64,000 nt of DNA, from assembly GCA_023409535.1 (NCBI GenBank), contig JAEYGZ010000005.1, forward strand, positions 65,121-129,120. Reading direction: 5' to 3'. This document shows positions 50,258 through 58,928 of the stretch, one piece after another. A program made the translations under genes and the position numbers. The notes beneath the pieces are model-generated. The model did no database searches. It was not told the DNA's origin and was given only the letters and a program-made list of their open reading frames with translations. Source of the stretch: Bacillota bacterium. Lineage in GTDB: Bacteria; Bacillota; Clostridia; Lachnospirales; Lachnospiraceae. How positions within the stretch are numbered: the stretch's first letter is position 1; each line of letters starts with the position of its first letter.

Positions 50258-51499
50258 ATGAATGAATATATAACCAAGCCGGAGCTGCTGATCCCTGCCG
50301 GTAATCTGGAGACCTTAAAGACAGCTGTGATTTACGGTGCCGATGCGGTCTATATCGGCGGAGATATGTATGGACTCCGTGCTAAGGCAAAGAACTTCGG
50401 CCTGGAGGAGATGAAGGAGGGCATTGCATTTGCCCATTCCTATGGGAAGAAGGTATATGTTACAGCCAATATTACGGCGCATAATGATGATCTGAACGGT
50501 ATCCGGAGGTATTTTAAGGAGCTGAAGGCTTTTGGCGAGGATCGCCCGGATGCGCTGATTATCTCGGACCCCGGCGTATTCTCCATTGCTTTGGAGGAGG
50601 TTCCGGAGATTGATGTCCATATCAGTACCCAGGCCAATAACACAAATTATGAGACCTACCGGTTCTGGCACAAGCTTGGCGCAACCAGAGTGGTGTCTGC
50701 CAGGGAGCTGTCCTTGCAGGAGATCGTAGAGCTTCGTGCAAAAATTCCTGCGGATATGGAGATTGAAAGCTTTGTCCATGGAGCCATGTGCATTGCTTAT
50801 TCGGGAAGGTGTTTATTAAGTAATTATTTTACCGGAAGGGATGCCAATCTCGGTGCCTGCACCCATTCCTGCCGGTGGAGATATCATATCGTGGAAGAGA
50901 CGAGACCGGGAGAATACCTTCCCATTGAAGAGAATGAGCGTGGAACCTATATCTTTAATTCCAAGGACCTGTGCATGATTGAGTATATTCCGGAGCTTGT
51001 GAAGGCAGGAATTAACAGCTTTAAGGTAGAGGGCAGAATGAAGACGGCGCTTTATGTAGCGACGGTGGCACGAACCTACCGTAGGGCAATCGATGAGTTC
51101 TTCACTGATCCGGCGATATATGAGAAGCATAAATCCGGTTATCTGGAGGAGATTAGGAAGGGAGTCAACCGTCAGTTTACCACCGGCTTTTTCTTTGGTA
51201 AACCGACTCATGAGGATCAGATCTATGACCATAACACCTATGAGAAGGCTTATAGCTATCTGGGAACCATATCCGGCGAGAAGGAAGGCTTGTATGAGCT
51301 GGAGCAGAAGAATAAGTTCAGCGTCGGCGAAGCGGTTGAGATCATTAAACCGAATGGTGAAACGATAGAAACAATCGTCCGCAGGATTAAGGATGCGGAT
51401 GGCGCAGAAATAGAAAGCTGCCCCCATCCACAGCAGATCATCTATGTTGACTTTGGAACAGAATTGAATATATATGATATCATCAGGCGGAAAGAGTAA
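50258..51499 (+). CDS. trhP: U32 family tRNA uridine 5-hydroxylase (TrhP/YrrO-like)
   Basis: A 413-residue U32 protein that would hydroxylate wobble U34 (ho5U), using prephenate as found for TrhP, before TrmR methylates it. Family motifs are LLIPAGNLETLKTAVIYGADAVYIGG at the start, VHISTQANNTNYE near residue 125, and the cysteine quartet around ESFVHGAMCIAYSGRCLLSN and LGACTHSCRWRY (residues about 165-205). ATG 50258 with GGAAAGAGAG upstream is preferred to the frame start at 50240. Only one U32 gene of this block is present here, where Bacillus has two (yrrN and yrrO). The terminator begins within the last codons. Confidence 0.87.
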   Translation: MNEYITKPELLIPAGNLETLKTAVIYGADAVYIGGDMYGLRAKAKNFGLEEMKEGIAFAHSYGKKVYVTANITAHNDDLNGIRRYFKELKAFGEDRPDALIISDPGVFSIALEEVPEIDVHISTQANNTNYETYRFWHKLGATRVVSARELSLQEIVELRAKIPADMEIESFVHGAMCIAYSGRCLLSNYFTGRDANLGACTHSCRWRYHIVEETRPGEYLPIEENERGTYIFNSKDLCMIEYIPELVKAGINSFKVEGRMKTALYVATVARTYRRAIDEFFTDPAIYEKHKSGYLEEIRKGVNRQFTTGFFFGKPTHEDQIYDHNTYEKAYSYLGTISGEKEGLYELEQKNKFSVGEAVEIIKPNGETIETIVRRIKDADGAEIESCPHPQQIIYVDFGTELNIYDIIRRKE

Positions 51500-51514
51500 T
51501 TCTTCCGCCTTTTA
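51486..51514 (+). terminator. terminator overlapping the 3' end of trhP
   Basis: GGCGGAA (51486-51492) pairs with TTCCGCC (51503-51509), then TTTT. The stop codon TAA (51497-51499) is in the loop, so the left arm is coding sequence. It insulates the accessory operon that follows. Confidence 0.82.
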
Positions 51515-51544
51515 TCTTGCTTTTACTCCAAATTAAATTATTTG

Positions 51545-51573
51545 TTGACAAATGTAGGATGTACTGTTAAAAT
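51545..51573 (+). promoter_or_regulatory. sigma-A promoter of the RiPP/ABC accessory operon
   Basis: TTGACA at 51545-51550, 17 bases, TAAAAT at 51568-51573, about 120 bases before the first gene of the island. A second TTGACA at 51589-51594 has a weaker downstream -10 region near 51609-51617. The two are on the same strand, so start selection could be regulated. Confidence 0.7.
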
Positions 51574-51695
51574 ATGTATTGTAAAACTTTGACATAATAT
51601 TGATGTTGTAATAATGCAAATTGCAGTTTGAATCTCATATTGGTGCATATTTTAGTTGTAGCTATGCCAACTAGATGAGAAAGGGTGATATATAA

Positions 51696-52916
51696 TTGTT
51701 TTTTTTATCAGAAATTTGGCGTCATATTTGGCGTAATAAAGGGCGCAGCCTGCTGTCTGTGGGGATCGCCGCACTTTTAGTTTCTTTTGTTGGAATATAC
51801 ATAGGAAATATCCAGAAAACTGAAGCTACACTAAAAAGCCTTGCGGCTTCTGCCAAGATTACTGTGCAGGTGACCAATCGAAATGGTACCAGGCTAATCG
51901 GGTTAGAAATTACGACAAATAGTTTGGATGCATTGCTCTCTGCTGATATTACGGAACCGGTCTATACTGCGCAAGCGGCTGGTAATTTAGAACCAGTCAA
52001 TCGGGTGGAACCTGTAAAGGCTTGTGATACGCATATCATTGGTGTTAACTCTCTTCTGGCAATACCCACTGTTAGCAACGATAGTATTACCTTTGCGGAT
52101 GGTTGGGACAAGACTTATCTGGAAGGGGAAAAGCCCTTGTGTATGGTCAGTACATCCTATGCCATGCAGCATAACGTTTCCGTAGGAGATACATTATCAT
52201 TTCCGGTATATATCTATAAGTACAATAAGGATGGGGCTTCATTTAATTTTATTAAAATAGGAGAACCAACCTTGACGGTGATCGGAATATTCCAACAAGA
52301 AAAAGGTTCATCTGATGATACACAACAGATGGTTGTACCGATTAACTGGCTTCGTTTCATTGTTGAAGAAACTAGCACTACTTTTTATTATGACTCGGCA
52401 CGTTGTACAATTAAAGACCCATTAAAACTGAATGATTTTAAAGCTGATATGGAAGAAAAGCATTTTGGGGAGGTAGTTTCAACAGCGGATGACAGACGCA
52501 GCGGCGATAAGCTGATGATACAGGATAAGATATTTGTGGAGACAGCCTCTAAGCTTTTGGAAAATATAAATACACTCCGGTGGTTTCAAATTCCTTTTTA
52601 TGTAATCATTATTCTGCTAATCATACTTGTGTCCTTTCTGATTTTACGCAGCTACAGGCAGGAAATGGCAATTGCAAGCTCACTGGGGCGTCCGAAATTA
52701 CTATGTGCAGTATCATTCTTTTTAGAAACCCTATTATTATACCTGTTAGGCTGTATGATCATGCTGCCAATGTTGATTGGCATGGCAGGAATAGGATTTG
52801 TCAATATGCTATTCATTTATTTGTTGTTTCTGGTGTGCGCATGCATCGGTATATTGAATGCTCTTGTCTTATTATTACGCTTTGATACGCTGGCATTACT
52901 AACAAAAATTGATTGA
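51696..52916 (+). CDS. FtsX-like ABC transporter permease (406 residues)
   Basis: A MacB/FtsX-type permease that starts at TTG 51696 with AAGGGTGAT at 7 bases. One N-terminal membrane helix (residues 17-36) is followed by an extracytoplasmic domain (about 40-285) and three C-terminal helices (290-315, 333-362, 366-395), the usual FtsX topology. The TLAIASSLGRPKLLC-like segment (MAIASSLGRPKLLCAV) after the second helix is the typical coupling region. The ATPase gene follows 30 bases downstream, so the two make one transporter. In RiPP clusters such systems act as self-immunity or bacitracin-like detoxification pumps. It is the first gene of the accessory operon. Confidence 0.85.
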   Translation: MFFLSEIWRHIWRNKGRSLLSVGIAALLVSFVGIYIGNIQKTEATLKSLAASAKITVQVTNRNGTRLIGLEITTNSLDALLSADITEPVYTAQAAGNLEPVNRVEPVKACDTHIIGVNSLLAIPTVSNDSITFADGWDKTYLEGEKPLCMVSTSYAMQHNVSVGDTLSFPVYIYKYNKDGASFNFIKIGEPTLTVIGIFQQEKGSSDDTQQMVVPINWLRFIVEETSTTFYYDSARCTIKDPLKLNDFKADMEEKHFGEVVSTADDRRSGDKLMIQDKIFVETASKLLENINTLRWFQIPFYVIIILLIILVSFLILRSYRQEMAIASSLGRPKLLCAVSFFLETLLLYLLGCMIMLPMLIGMAGIGFVNMLFIYLLFLVCACIGILNALVLLLRFDTLALLTKID

Positions 52917-52945
52917 TTCAGCTGGACGGCAGAATGGAGATTATT

Positions 52946-53653
52946 ATGGAAAAATTGAGTATAGAAAACGTAAGCTATATTTATCAGGGAAAGTATCAAA
53001 AAGTGCAGGCATTGAAAAATGTTACATGCACCTTTGAAAAACAGAAATTTTATACGATTGTCGGGCATTCCGGTAGTGGAAAAACCACACTTTTATCTAT
53101 GGTAGCAGGTTTAGGATTGCCGACAGAGGGAACGGTCTGTGTAGATGGAATTAATATTAATGAGATAGGAACGGAACGGCACCGTCGGGAAAATGTTTCT
53201 GTTATTTACCAAGCTTTCAATTTGTTTCCTGCTTTGACAGTTCTTGAAAATGTTATGTATCCCATGCAAATCATCTACAAACCTAAAAAGGATGCAGCCA
53301 GAAAAGCAAAAGTTTTACTTGATAGTGTTAGAATTACGGAAACACAATACAAAAAGTTTCCCACAATGCTCAGCGGAGGAGAGCAGCAGCGTGTAGCCAT
53401 TGCGCGGGCTTTGGCTTCCGATGCGAAAGTAATCCTGGCAGATGAGCCTACAGGAAATCTGGATACGGAAAACGGAAAAATTGTCATTGATATTTTGAAG
53501 CGGCTTGTACGGGAGGAGAACTATTGTGTGATCGTGGTTACACATGATTTAGGCATTGCTGCACAGGCTGATATCGTCTACCGAATGACGGATGGGAAAT
53601 TAGAAATGGAGAAAAATGGGGATGAATGCAAAACCGCTTGTTCTACTGTATAA
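52946..53653 (+). CDS. ABC transporter ATP-binding protein (MacB/LolD type)
   Basis: A 235-residue ATPase for FtsX-type permeases. Walker A GHSGSGKTTLL (near residue 40), Q-loop NVSVIYQAFNLFPALTVLENVM, the ABC signature LSGGEQQRVAIARAL (near residue 140), Walker B VILADEPTGNLD, and the H-loop VVTHD are all intact. ATG 52946 has GGAG 7 bases upstream, in preference to the frame start at 52913. The radical SAM gene overlaps its last 30 bases, so translation is coupled. The island has three FtsX-type permeases but only this one matching ATPase. Confidence 0.93.
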   Translation: MEKLSIENVSYIYQGKYQKVQALKNVTCTFEKQKFYTIVGHSGSGKTTLLSMVAGLGLPTEGTVCVDGININEIGTERHRRENVSVIYQAFNLFPALTVLENVMYPMQIIYKPKKDAARKAKVLLDSVRITETQYKKFPTMLSGGEQQRVAIARALASDAKVILADEPTGNLDTENGKIVIDILKRLVREENYCVIVVTHDLGIAAQADIVYRMTDGKLEMEKNGDECKTACSTV

Positions 53654-55061
53654 AACACCTCTTGGTCATTATTTTTACGAAACAAATCGTAATGAAATTG
53701 TTTCAGTGAACGAAAACTTGTATCAGTATATTAAAGGTATACTCACTGAAGATAATTCAGAGACAGTAGAAGTTTCAGAAGAAACCAAGGAAGAATATCT
53801 AGAGTTGCAGGAATACGGATATTTGTCACCTCCGTGTGTGCAGAACGTCCAACATCCATTAACTGGTCAACTTCATAAATTTCTTGCCAGAAAGGTTGAT
53901 AAAATTACATTACAAGTTACACAGAACTGTAATTTAAGGTGTTCCTATTGTATTTATTCCGAAAACTCAAATTTGGGGCAGAGAAGCCATTCCTTAAACA
54001 CGATGTCCTTGGAAGTGGCAAAAAAAGCATTGGAGTTCTATAGAGATCATTCTCTTGATTCGGATATGGCTGCAATTACATTTTACGGCGGAGAACCATT
54101 ATTGGAATTTTCGCGAATCAAAGAAATAGTTGCATATGCGGAGGAGATCTTCGAGGGTAAAAAGATACTATATTCTATAACAACGAATGCAACATTACTG
54201 AATAAAGAAATTATAGATTTTTTACTAGTTCATAATTTTAGTATAACACTAAGTATGGATGGTCCAAAAGATGTACAAGACAAAAATCGAAAATTTAAAA
54301 ATGGTCAGGGTTCATTTGACATTGTTATGAAAAATATTCAACTATTATATCATAAAAATCCGGATCGCATGAAAAATGTAACAATTAGTATGGTAATAGA
54401 CCCAGCTCAAGATTATAGTGAAATAGTAACGCTATTTCTTATACCTGAACTTAGGGATGTTAAATTAAGTTATACTATGGTTGAGCAGGATGCAGAGTTA
54501 CTATCTCCCTCAAGAGAATATTTGGAAAAATATCATTACGATTTTTTTCTGGCTCTTATGGAGTATTTTAGGCATGACAATAAACAATATTCCAGTAAGC
54601 TTGTTGAACGAGACATGGATGCCTTTAAAACAGGTATTAGTCGTTTTAAGACTAACATACTCTCGCCTACAACTGCACCAGGTGGCCCTTGCGTACCCGG
54701 AAAAATGCGACTCTTTGTAAATTCCTTTGGTGAGCTTTATCCATGCGAAAGAGTAAATGAAGACTGTTGCATGAAAATTGGTACAGTTGACGGCGGATTT
54801 GATTATGACCAAATCAATTTCATGCTGAATATAGGACGGCTAACGGCAGATAAATGCAAATCCTGTTGGGCATTTCAAAAATGCAGTATATGTGCAAAAA
54901 GAGTGGATGATAATGGTACTATGTCAGTCACTAAAAAAATTGCGGCATGTAACCACTCAAAAGAAGTAGCTTTTGAGGCAATTGCAGATAAGGTTCTTGT
55001 ATATGAAAATGAGAAACACATGAAAAAAATGAAAGATATCAGAAATGAGGTCATTGTATGA
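53622..55061 (+). CDS. radical SAM/SPASM peptide maturase (CcpM-like)
   Basis: A 479-residue radical SAM enzyme that would install thioether or other crosslinks in the cysteine-rich precursors. An N-terminal RiPP recognition-like region (residues about 1-85; KPLVLLYKTPLGHYFYE) is followed by CNLRCSYC (CxxxCxxC, residues 103-110), a TFYGGEPLLEF segment, and a C-terminal SPASM domain with PCVPGKMRLFVNSFGELYPCERV, then CKSCW and CSICAKR (residues about 410-430) that can hold two auxiliary Fe-S clusters. Clostridial relatives are called 'Cys-rich peptide radical SAM maturase CcpM' (TIGR04068, number from memory). ATG 53622 fits the GGAG at 53608-53611; ATG 53616 is too close to it. Confidence 0.85.
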   Translation: MNAKPLVLLYKTPLGHYFYETNRNEIVSVNENLYQYIKGILTEDNSETVEVSEETKEEYLELQEYGYLSPPCVQNVQHPLTGQLHKFLARKVDKITLQVTQNCNLRCSYCIYSENSNLGQRSHSLNTMSLEVAKKALEFYRDHSLDSDMAAITFYGGEPLLEFSRIKEIVAYAEEIFEGKKILYSITTNATLLNKEIIDFLLVHNFSITLSMDGPKDVQDKNRKFKNGQGSFDIVMKNIQLLYHKNPDRMKNVTISMVIDPAQDYSEIVTLFLIPELRDVKLSYTMVEQDAELLSPSREYLEKYHYDFFLALMEYFRHDNKQYSSKLVERDMDAFKTGISRFKTNILSPTTAPGGPCVPGKMRLFVNSFGELYPCERVNEDCCMKIGTVDGGFDYDQINFMLNIGRLTADKCKSCWAFQKCSICAKRVDDNGTMSVTKKIAACNHSKEVAFEAIADKVLVYENEKHMKKMKDIRNEVIV

Positions 55062-56152
55062 ATGAGAAAATTTGTATTGTTCCATTTACAAAAAAGGAAT
55101 ATCCACTGATAAACAATTTGTCAAAAACCTATTCCTGTATTTCGCTTGTAACACCAAAAGGAATTGGTGAGGCAGGAAAGAATATTTCAATCCTTAAAAA
55201 TACTTATAAAGCAGACTATGAGTTTTCTAATTCGATTTCAGATGGTATCAAAAACTCTGATGTGATACTAATAACTGAGACTAAAAAAGAAGATAGAAGT
55301 CTATATGCATTTGCTCTTCAGGCTTTGCAGGCATCGATTACCGCCGGTAAAGAGATCATTTGTTTTTTAGAATTAGAGGATGCTGAATTAGACCTATATC
55401 AGCAACAGTGTAAGGAGAGTGATATCGAACATTACTTTTTTCACAATTCAAATCAGTATCATGTGGAAACAGAGGAAGAATTCAAGAATTTTAATATTCC
55501 AATTATCTATATCAGTGAAATTATTCCAGATTGTGATGGGTATGACATTTTTCTGAGTCTGATCTATCAGATGCAAAGTGATGGCAAGAGGGTTTTGGCT
55601 ATTAGTCAGGATGTCTATAATATCATGTTTGGGCAAATTCATATGACATTTTGGACTGGTACAGATGCACGTAAAATGGTATATCACCTCAATCAGATTG
55701 TTTATGATTTAGTCTGCTCAAAACGACCCGATGTTCTTATAATCAGATTGCCGGAGCCTATGATGAAATATGACAATGAGAATACATATGATTTTGGTCT
55801 AACGGCTTTTCTGCTGGCTCAAGCTATACCGGGAAATGGTTGCATTTGCTGCACTTATACAGGAACACCAACCGTTGGGTTTTGGGGTAATGTGAATGAA
55901 AATTTTACATCTAAATTTGGATATCCGATTCTTGGAGTGCATGTAAGTAATCAAATTATAGATATAACCGCAGAAAAGTGGATATCTACAATTTATATTC
56001 CAACTTTGGAGATGGAAAAGGAAATCAAGCTATTAAATCAATACAATGACTTGGAATTTTACAATTTATTAAAGCAGGAAGAATTTAATAGATTTTATGA
56101 AGCATTGAATAGTGAATTATTTGAGATAACTTATGGAGTGATTGAAGCATGA
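55058..56152 (+). CDS. TIGR04066-type peptide maturation system protein
   Basis: A 364-residue soluble protein with no signal or membrane segment, overlapping the radical SAM gene by four bases (ATGA). N-terminal alternating strands and helices (ICIVPFTKKEYPLINNLSKTYSC, then SDVILITE) suggest an alpha/beta fold; a further conserved part is RPDVLIIRLPEPMMKYDNENTYDFGL and a GNGCICCTY segment with a Cys pair. I recognise this as the TIGR04066 family, known only from clusters that combine CcpM-like enzymes and cysteine-rich bacteriocin precursors (number from memory). Its function is not known; its place suggests a scaffold, a second modifying enzyme or a leader-handling protein. Confidence 0.75.
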   Translation: MNEKICIVPFTKKEYPLINNLSKTYSCISLVTPKGIGEAGKNISILKNTYKADYEFSNSISDGIKNSDVILITETKKEDRSLYAFALQALQASITAGKEIICFLELEDAELDLYQQQCKESDIEHYFFHNSNQYHVETEEEFKNFNIPIIYISEIIPDCDGYDIFLSLIYQMQSDGKRVLAISQDVYNIMFGQIHMTFWTGTDARKMVYHLNQIVYDLVCSKRPDVLIIRLPEPMMKYDNENTYDFGLTAFLLAQAIPGNGCICCTYTGTPTVGFWGNVNENFTSKFGYPILGVHVSNQIIDITAEKWISTIYIPTLEMEKEIKLLNQYNDLEFYNLLKQEEFNRFYEALNSELFEITYGVIEA

Positions 56153-56427
56153 GGACACAAGATACAGTAATAGACACTATTAAAGATATATTGATAATTA
56201 AATTTGGATTTCGTGGTAATTTACAGGAAGAAGCCATGGATATACCATTGACATCATCCCACTTCAATTTTAGCGGCATTCAGCTCTATCAGTTGTTAAT
56301 GTGTATTGAAGAAGTTTTTGGCATCTACTTTGAGCCGGAAGATGTTGCTGAAAATGGATTTTTTACCTTGTCGGATATACAGAGGTCGGTAAAGTCTAAA
56401 TTGTATATGTGCAAGAAGTTAGTATAA
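56149..56427 (+). CDS. acyl-carrier-protein-related peptide maturation protein, serine site lost
   Basis: A 92-residue protein overlapping the TIGR04066-type gene by four bases. The fold looks like an acyl carrier protein: helices around IKDILIIKFGF, YQLLMCIEEVFGIYFEPEDV and LSDIQRSVKSKL. In an ACP the segment before MALEEEF carries D-S-L with the phosphopantetheine serine; aligned here the residues are S-G-I in HFNFSGIQLYQLL, so the serine is replaced by glycine (or shifted by one). It may therefore be a non-acylated scaffold. I place it in the 'peptide maturation system acyl carrier-related protein' family (TIGR04069, number from memory), which accompanies CcpM clusters. Confidence 0.72.
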   Translation: MRTQDTVIDTIKDILIIKFGFRGNLQEEAMDIPLTSSHFNFSGIQLYQLLMCIEEVFGIYFEPEDVAENGFFTLSDIQRSVKSKLYMCKKLV

Positions 56428-56483
56428 ATTCTTGATTTTATTATAAAATGCGTGCTTAAATAAACAAAACCAGGAGGTATCAC

Positions 56484-56690
56484 ATGAATAAAATAAAGAA
56501 AGTTGATCCTAAAGCAGCACAGTCCGTATTTTCTTTTGCATGTCCCTGTCTTGATATATGCTATACATGTATTTACTGTGGCTGCAATCCCGAATCAATA
56601 CCTCTTGAAGTCGGGGCTAATGGAAATAAAGCAGCCTTATCTCTGATATCACGGGCTGGTACTCAAACGGTGAACTATAATCCGATATAA
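56484..56690 (+). CDS. cysteine-rich RiPP precursor peptide 1
   Basis: A 68-residue precursor. The N-terminal 19 residues are lysine-rich and charged (MNKIKKVDPKAAQSVFSFA), followed by a core with six cysteines at 20, 22, 26, 29, 32 and 34, in the order CPCL-x-x-C-x-T-C-x-x-C-G-C, then a C-terminal region of about 34 residues (ending AGTQTVNYNPI). It resembles the 'CLI_3235-type bacteriocin precursor' family (TIGR04065, number from memory), usually modified by CcpM. Ribosome site AGGAGG 10 bases upstream. The first 70 bases of the gene are almost the same as those of the second precursor. Confidence 0.82.
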   Translation: MNKIKKVDPKAAQSVFSFACPCLDICYTCIYCGCNPESIPLEVGANGNKAALSLISRAGTQTVNYNPI

Positions 56691-56740
56691 TCCACTATAA
56701 AATGCATGCTTAAACAAATCAAAATCAATGGAGGTATTAC

Positions 56741-56944
56741 ATGAAAAAAATAAAGAAAGTTGATCCTAAAGCAGCACAGTCCGTATTTTCTTTTGCATGT
56801 CCCTGTCTTGGGACATGCAATACATGTCTTTCATGTGGTTGCAGTGGTAGTGCAGAAGCTTCTCAAGACGCGTTTGCTGGAGGTAAAGCTGCCATATCAT
56901 TGATAGAACAAGCCGGTACACAGACCGCATTTTACCATTATTAA
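56741..56944 (+). CDS. cysteine-rich RiPP precursor peptide 2
   Basis: A 67-residue precursor, the second of a tandem pair. It shares with the first an identical leader (residues 3-23) and the same six cysteine positions, but the intervening and downstream residues differ (CPCLGTCNTCLSCGCSGSAEA, then AGTQTAFYHY). The ATG is preceded by GGAGGTATT. It is probably co-transcribed with the first, ending before the hairpin at 57007. Having two cores with one shared leader suggests that one set of maturation enzymes makes two products, or a two-peptide agent. Confidence 0.82.
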   Translation: MKKIKKVDPKAAQSVFSFACPCLGTCNTCLSCGCSGSAEASQDAFAGGKAAISLIEQAGTQTAFYHY

Positions 56945-57006
56945 TTTTTTTTAAAGATTAAAGTAAGATATAGCTATACATATAAAGCATGCTTTTTATT
57001 TGGAAT

Positions 57007-57034
57007 AGCAGGCCCATGCCAATATGGGCCTGCT
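57007..57034 (+). terminator. hairpin between precursor genes and the first large permease (terminator/attenuator)
   Basis: Perfect 11-bp stem (57007-57017 and 57024-57034), 6-base loop, only a short T-run after it. It is 5 bases before the permease's AGGAGGA site. It probably lowers read-through so that precursor mRNA exceeds that of the transport genes. Confidence 0.7.
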
Positions 57035-57052
57035 TTAGCAGGAGGAAGAAAT

Positions 57053-58927
57053 ATGATATGTAGCATAAAGCAGCTCTATCGCACCCCATTCAAATTGATA
57101 CTGTTTTTCTTATTAACTGCTATGAGTACGGCATTGCTGGTAATGGGCATCCATCTATGGAGTGATACAACCAGAAAGCTAAATGCTATGGAAAAAGTTT
57201 TCACAACAATCGCCACGGTGACTCAAAAAGAGGATTCCATAGTTACAACCAGTCAATGGGATGCTGCATCACAAAGCTATACAAACCGTGATAGCAGAGT
57301 TTATAATAAGATATTACCGGAAACTGTTCTTAAATTTAAAGGTGCGGATTATCTGAAGGGTCCTGAAAAACGTCCTTATTATGGTGCGTATATGCCTGAT
57401 TATCACAAAATGTTCGAAGATAGTCAGGGCAGCACTTTAAATAGTTACCTCATCGTAGAATTTAGTCCGGAAGAAGATTGTATCCCCGATCATCCGGTGG
57501 GGGTCAATATTGTGAAGGTTTTGTTGGGGGAAACCTATGGTAGTAATCAGTTATTGTATTACGACCGTTATACAGAAAATCCAGCCCCCTTATATGCCGG
57601 AAAAACATATATAGCCTGTCTTAGGCTATCTCCAAATGCTTATACAGAAGCACAAATCGGAACTCAGGTGGAGTTTGTCCCAATTTGGAAACCTATCTAT
57701 TCCAGTCAGTTTGATAAAACTAGTAAGGAATTGGAAAGTAAATTGAACTTAAACGAGTATCCATCTTGTGAAGAAGTAACCGAAGGTTTCTATCAAACTG
57801 GCCGCGGGAAGTACTGGCTTAATTTTATAGAAACGCTCCATCAGCTTGATGAAACTATTCCGGTTTTGCCCACTGGAAGTTTAACACTCCTCCCTGCTTT
57901 TCATGCAAGAGAAGCTGCTATCGTTGACGGCAGGGAAATCACAGAGGAAGAATTTCAGAGTGGAGAAGCAGTGTGTCTAATTACATCAGATTTTGCACAA
58001 TCGAATAATCTCAAAATAGGTGATACGATTTTCCTTCCTCTCTATTTTGCAAATTATGGAACAGCACCGAGTTTCTTATTTGGCTATAGTTCAGGATATA
58101 TATATTTTTCGCTGTTAAATGCACAGGGTGAACCTTACTCTATCTTCTGGGAAGTTAAGTATAAAATTGTTGGTACCTATCGGTATAATGGCGCACAAGC
58201 GGTGGGTATTTCGGACGGAACTGAAATGGCGCGAGATATGGTAATTATCCCGTCAAAATCAGTAAGGGCTTCAGATGAAAATAATATTGTGGATTATGGT
58301 CCTATGCGTGCGACGACCACATCCTTCCAAATATCCAATGGGTCCATTGCCAAGTTTCAGGCGGCACTCACTAAAGCCGTACCGGAAAGCAGCTTATTAG
58401 AAATCACATATGATGATAACGGTTATGAGCAAATCAGTGGTGACCTTAAAAGTGCAAGAGATATTGCGGTTTTATTAGGCGCTATAGGTCTCCTCTCGAC
58501 GCTCGCCATTCTGATGCTTTTACTATATTTTTTTGTGATAAAGCAGAAGAAGCGTACAGCGATCGAACGTTCTCTGGGAATGAGCCGGAGGCAATGCCGG
58601 GTTTCCATCATCAGCGGGATCATGGTCCTGACTATTGCAGCTACAATCCTGGGGAGCATTGTAAGCGCAGTCCTTATTAAGGAGATGCTGACAATAGGGG
58701 GAGCGAATCAAACAGGCTATAACACTATGTATAGTAGTTGGGAACAGGAAGAGGGAAATTCGCACTTATTGGAAAAGCTTGATGCGGACACGTTGGACAC
58801 AGTATGGATTCCCAATTTTGCCACCCCTGTCATGCTTTCTGCATTTATGTTGATATCATCGGTATTTCTTGTCAACCGGAATCTGAACATTGAGCCTATC
58901 ATATTATTGAGTACCAGAGGAAACTGA
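57053..58927 (+). CDS. large FtsX-like permease, copy 1 (624 residues)
   Basis: A membrane protein of 624 residues: one N-terminal helix (residues 11-33, FKLILFFLLTAMSTALLVMGIHLW), a large extracytoplasmic domain of about 440 residues, and C-terminal helices near 480-505, 525-545 and 588-610. Segment KKRTAIERSLGMSRRQCRVSIISG after the first C-terminal helix is the FtsX coupling region. ATG 57053 has AGGAGGA at 57040-57046. The gene is a close paralogue of the one at 61907-63778 along its whole length. No ATPase is encoded right beside it, so it may share the ATPase of 52946-53653. Function as immunity pump or peptide sensor is inferred from context. Confidence 0.83.
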   Translation: MICSIKQLYRTPFKLILFFLLTAMSTALLVMGIHLWSDTTRKLNAMEKVFTTIATVTQKEDSIVTTSQWDAASQSYTNRDSRVYNKILPETVLKFKGADYLKGPEKRPYYGAYMPDYHKMFEDSQGSTLNSYLIVEFSPEEDCIPDHPVGVNIVKVLLGETYGSNQLLYYDRYTENPAPLYAGKTYIACLRLSPNAYTEAQIGTQVEFVPIWKPIYSSQFDKTSKELESKLNLNEYPSCEEVTEGFYQTGRGKYWLNFIETLHQLDETIPVLPTGSLTLLPAFHAREAAIVDGREITEEEFQSGEAVCLITSDFAQSNNLKIGDTIFLPLYFANYGTAPSFLFGYSSGYIYFSLLNAQGEPYSIFWEVKYKIVGTYRYNGAQAVGISDGTEMARDMVIIPSKSVRASDENNIVDYGPMRATTTSFQISNGSIAKFQAALTKAVPESSLLEITYDDNGYEQISGDLKSARDIAVLLGAIGLLSTLAILMLLLYFFVIKQKKRTAIERSLGMSRRQCRVSIISGIMVLTIAATILGSIVSAVLIKEMLTIGGANQTGYNTMYSSWEQEEGNSHLLEKLDADTLDTVWIPNFATPVMLSAFMLISSVFLVNRNLNIEPIILLSTRGN

Positions 58928-58928
58928 A

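Noticed and set aside
56430..56460. Separate promoter just upstream of each precursor gene
   Set aside because: The duplicated TATAAAATGC boxes have no -35 at a proper distance, so they are better seen as part of the duplicated flank.
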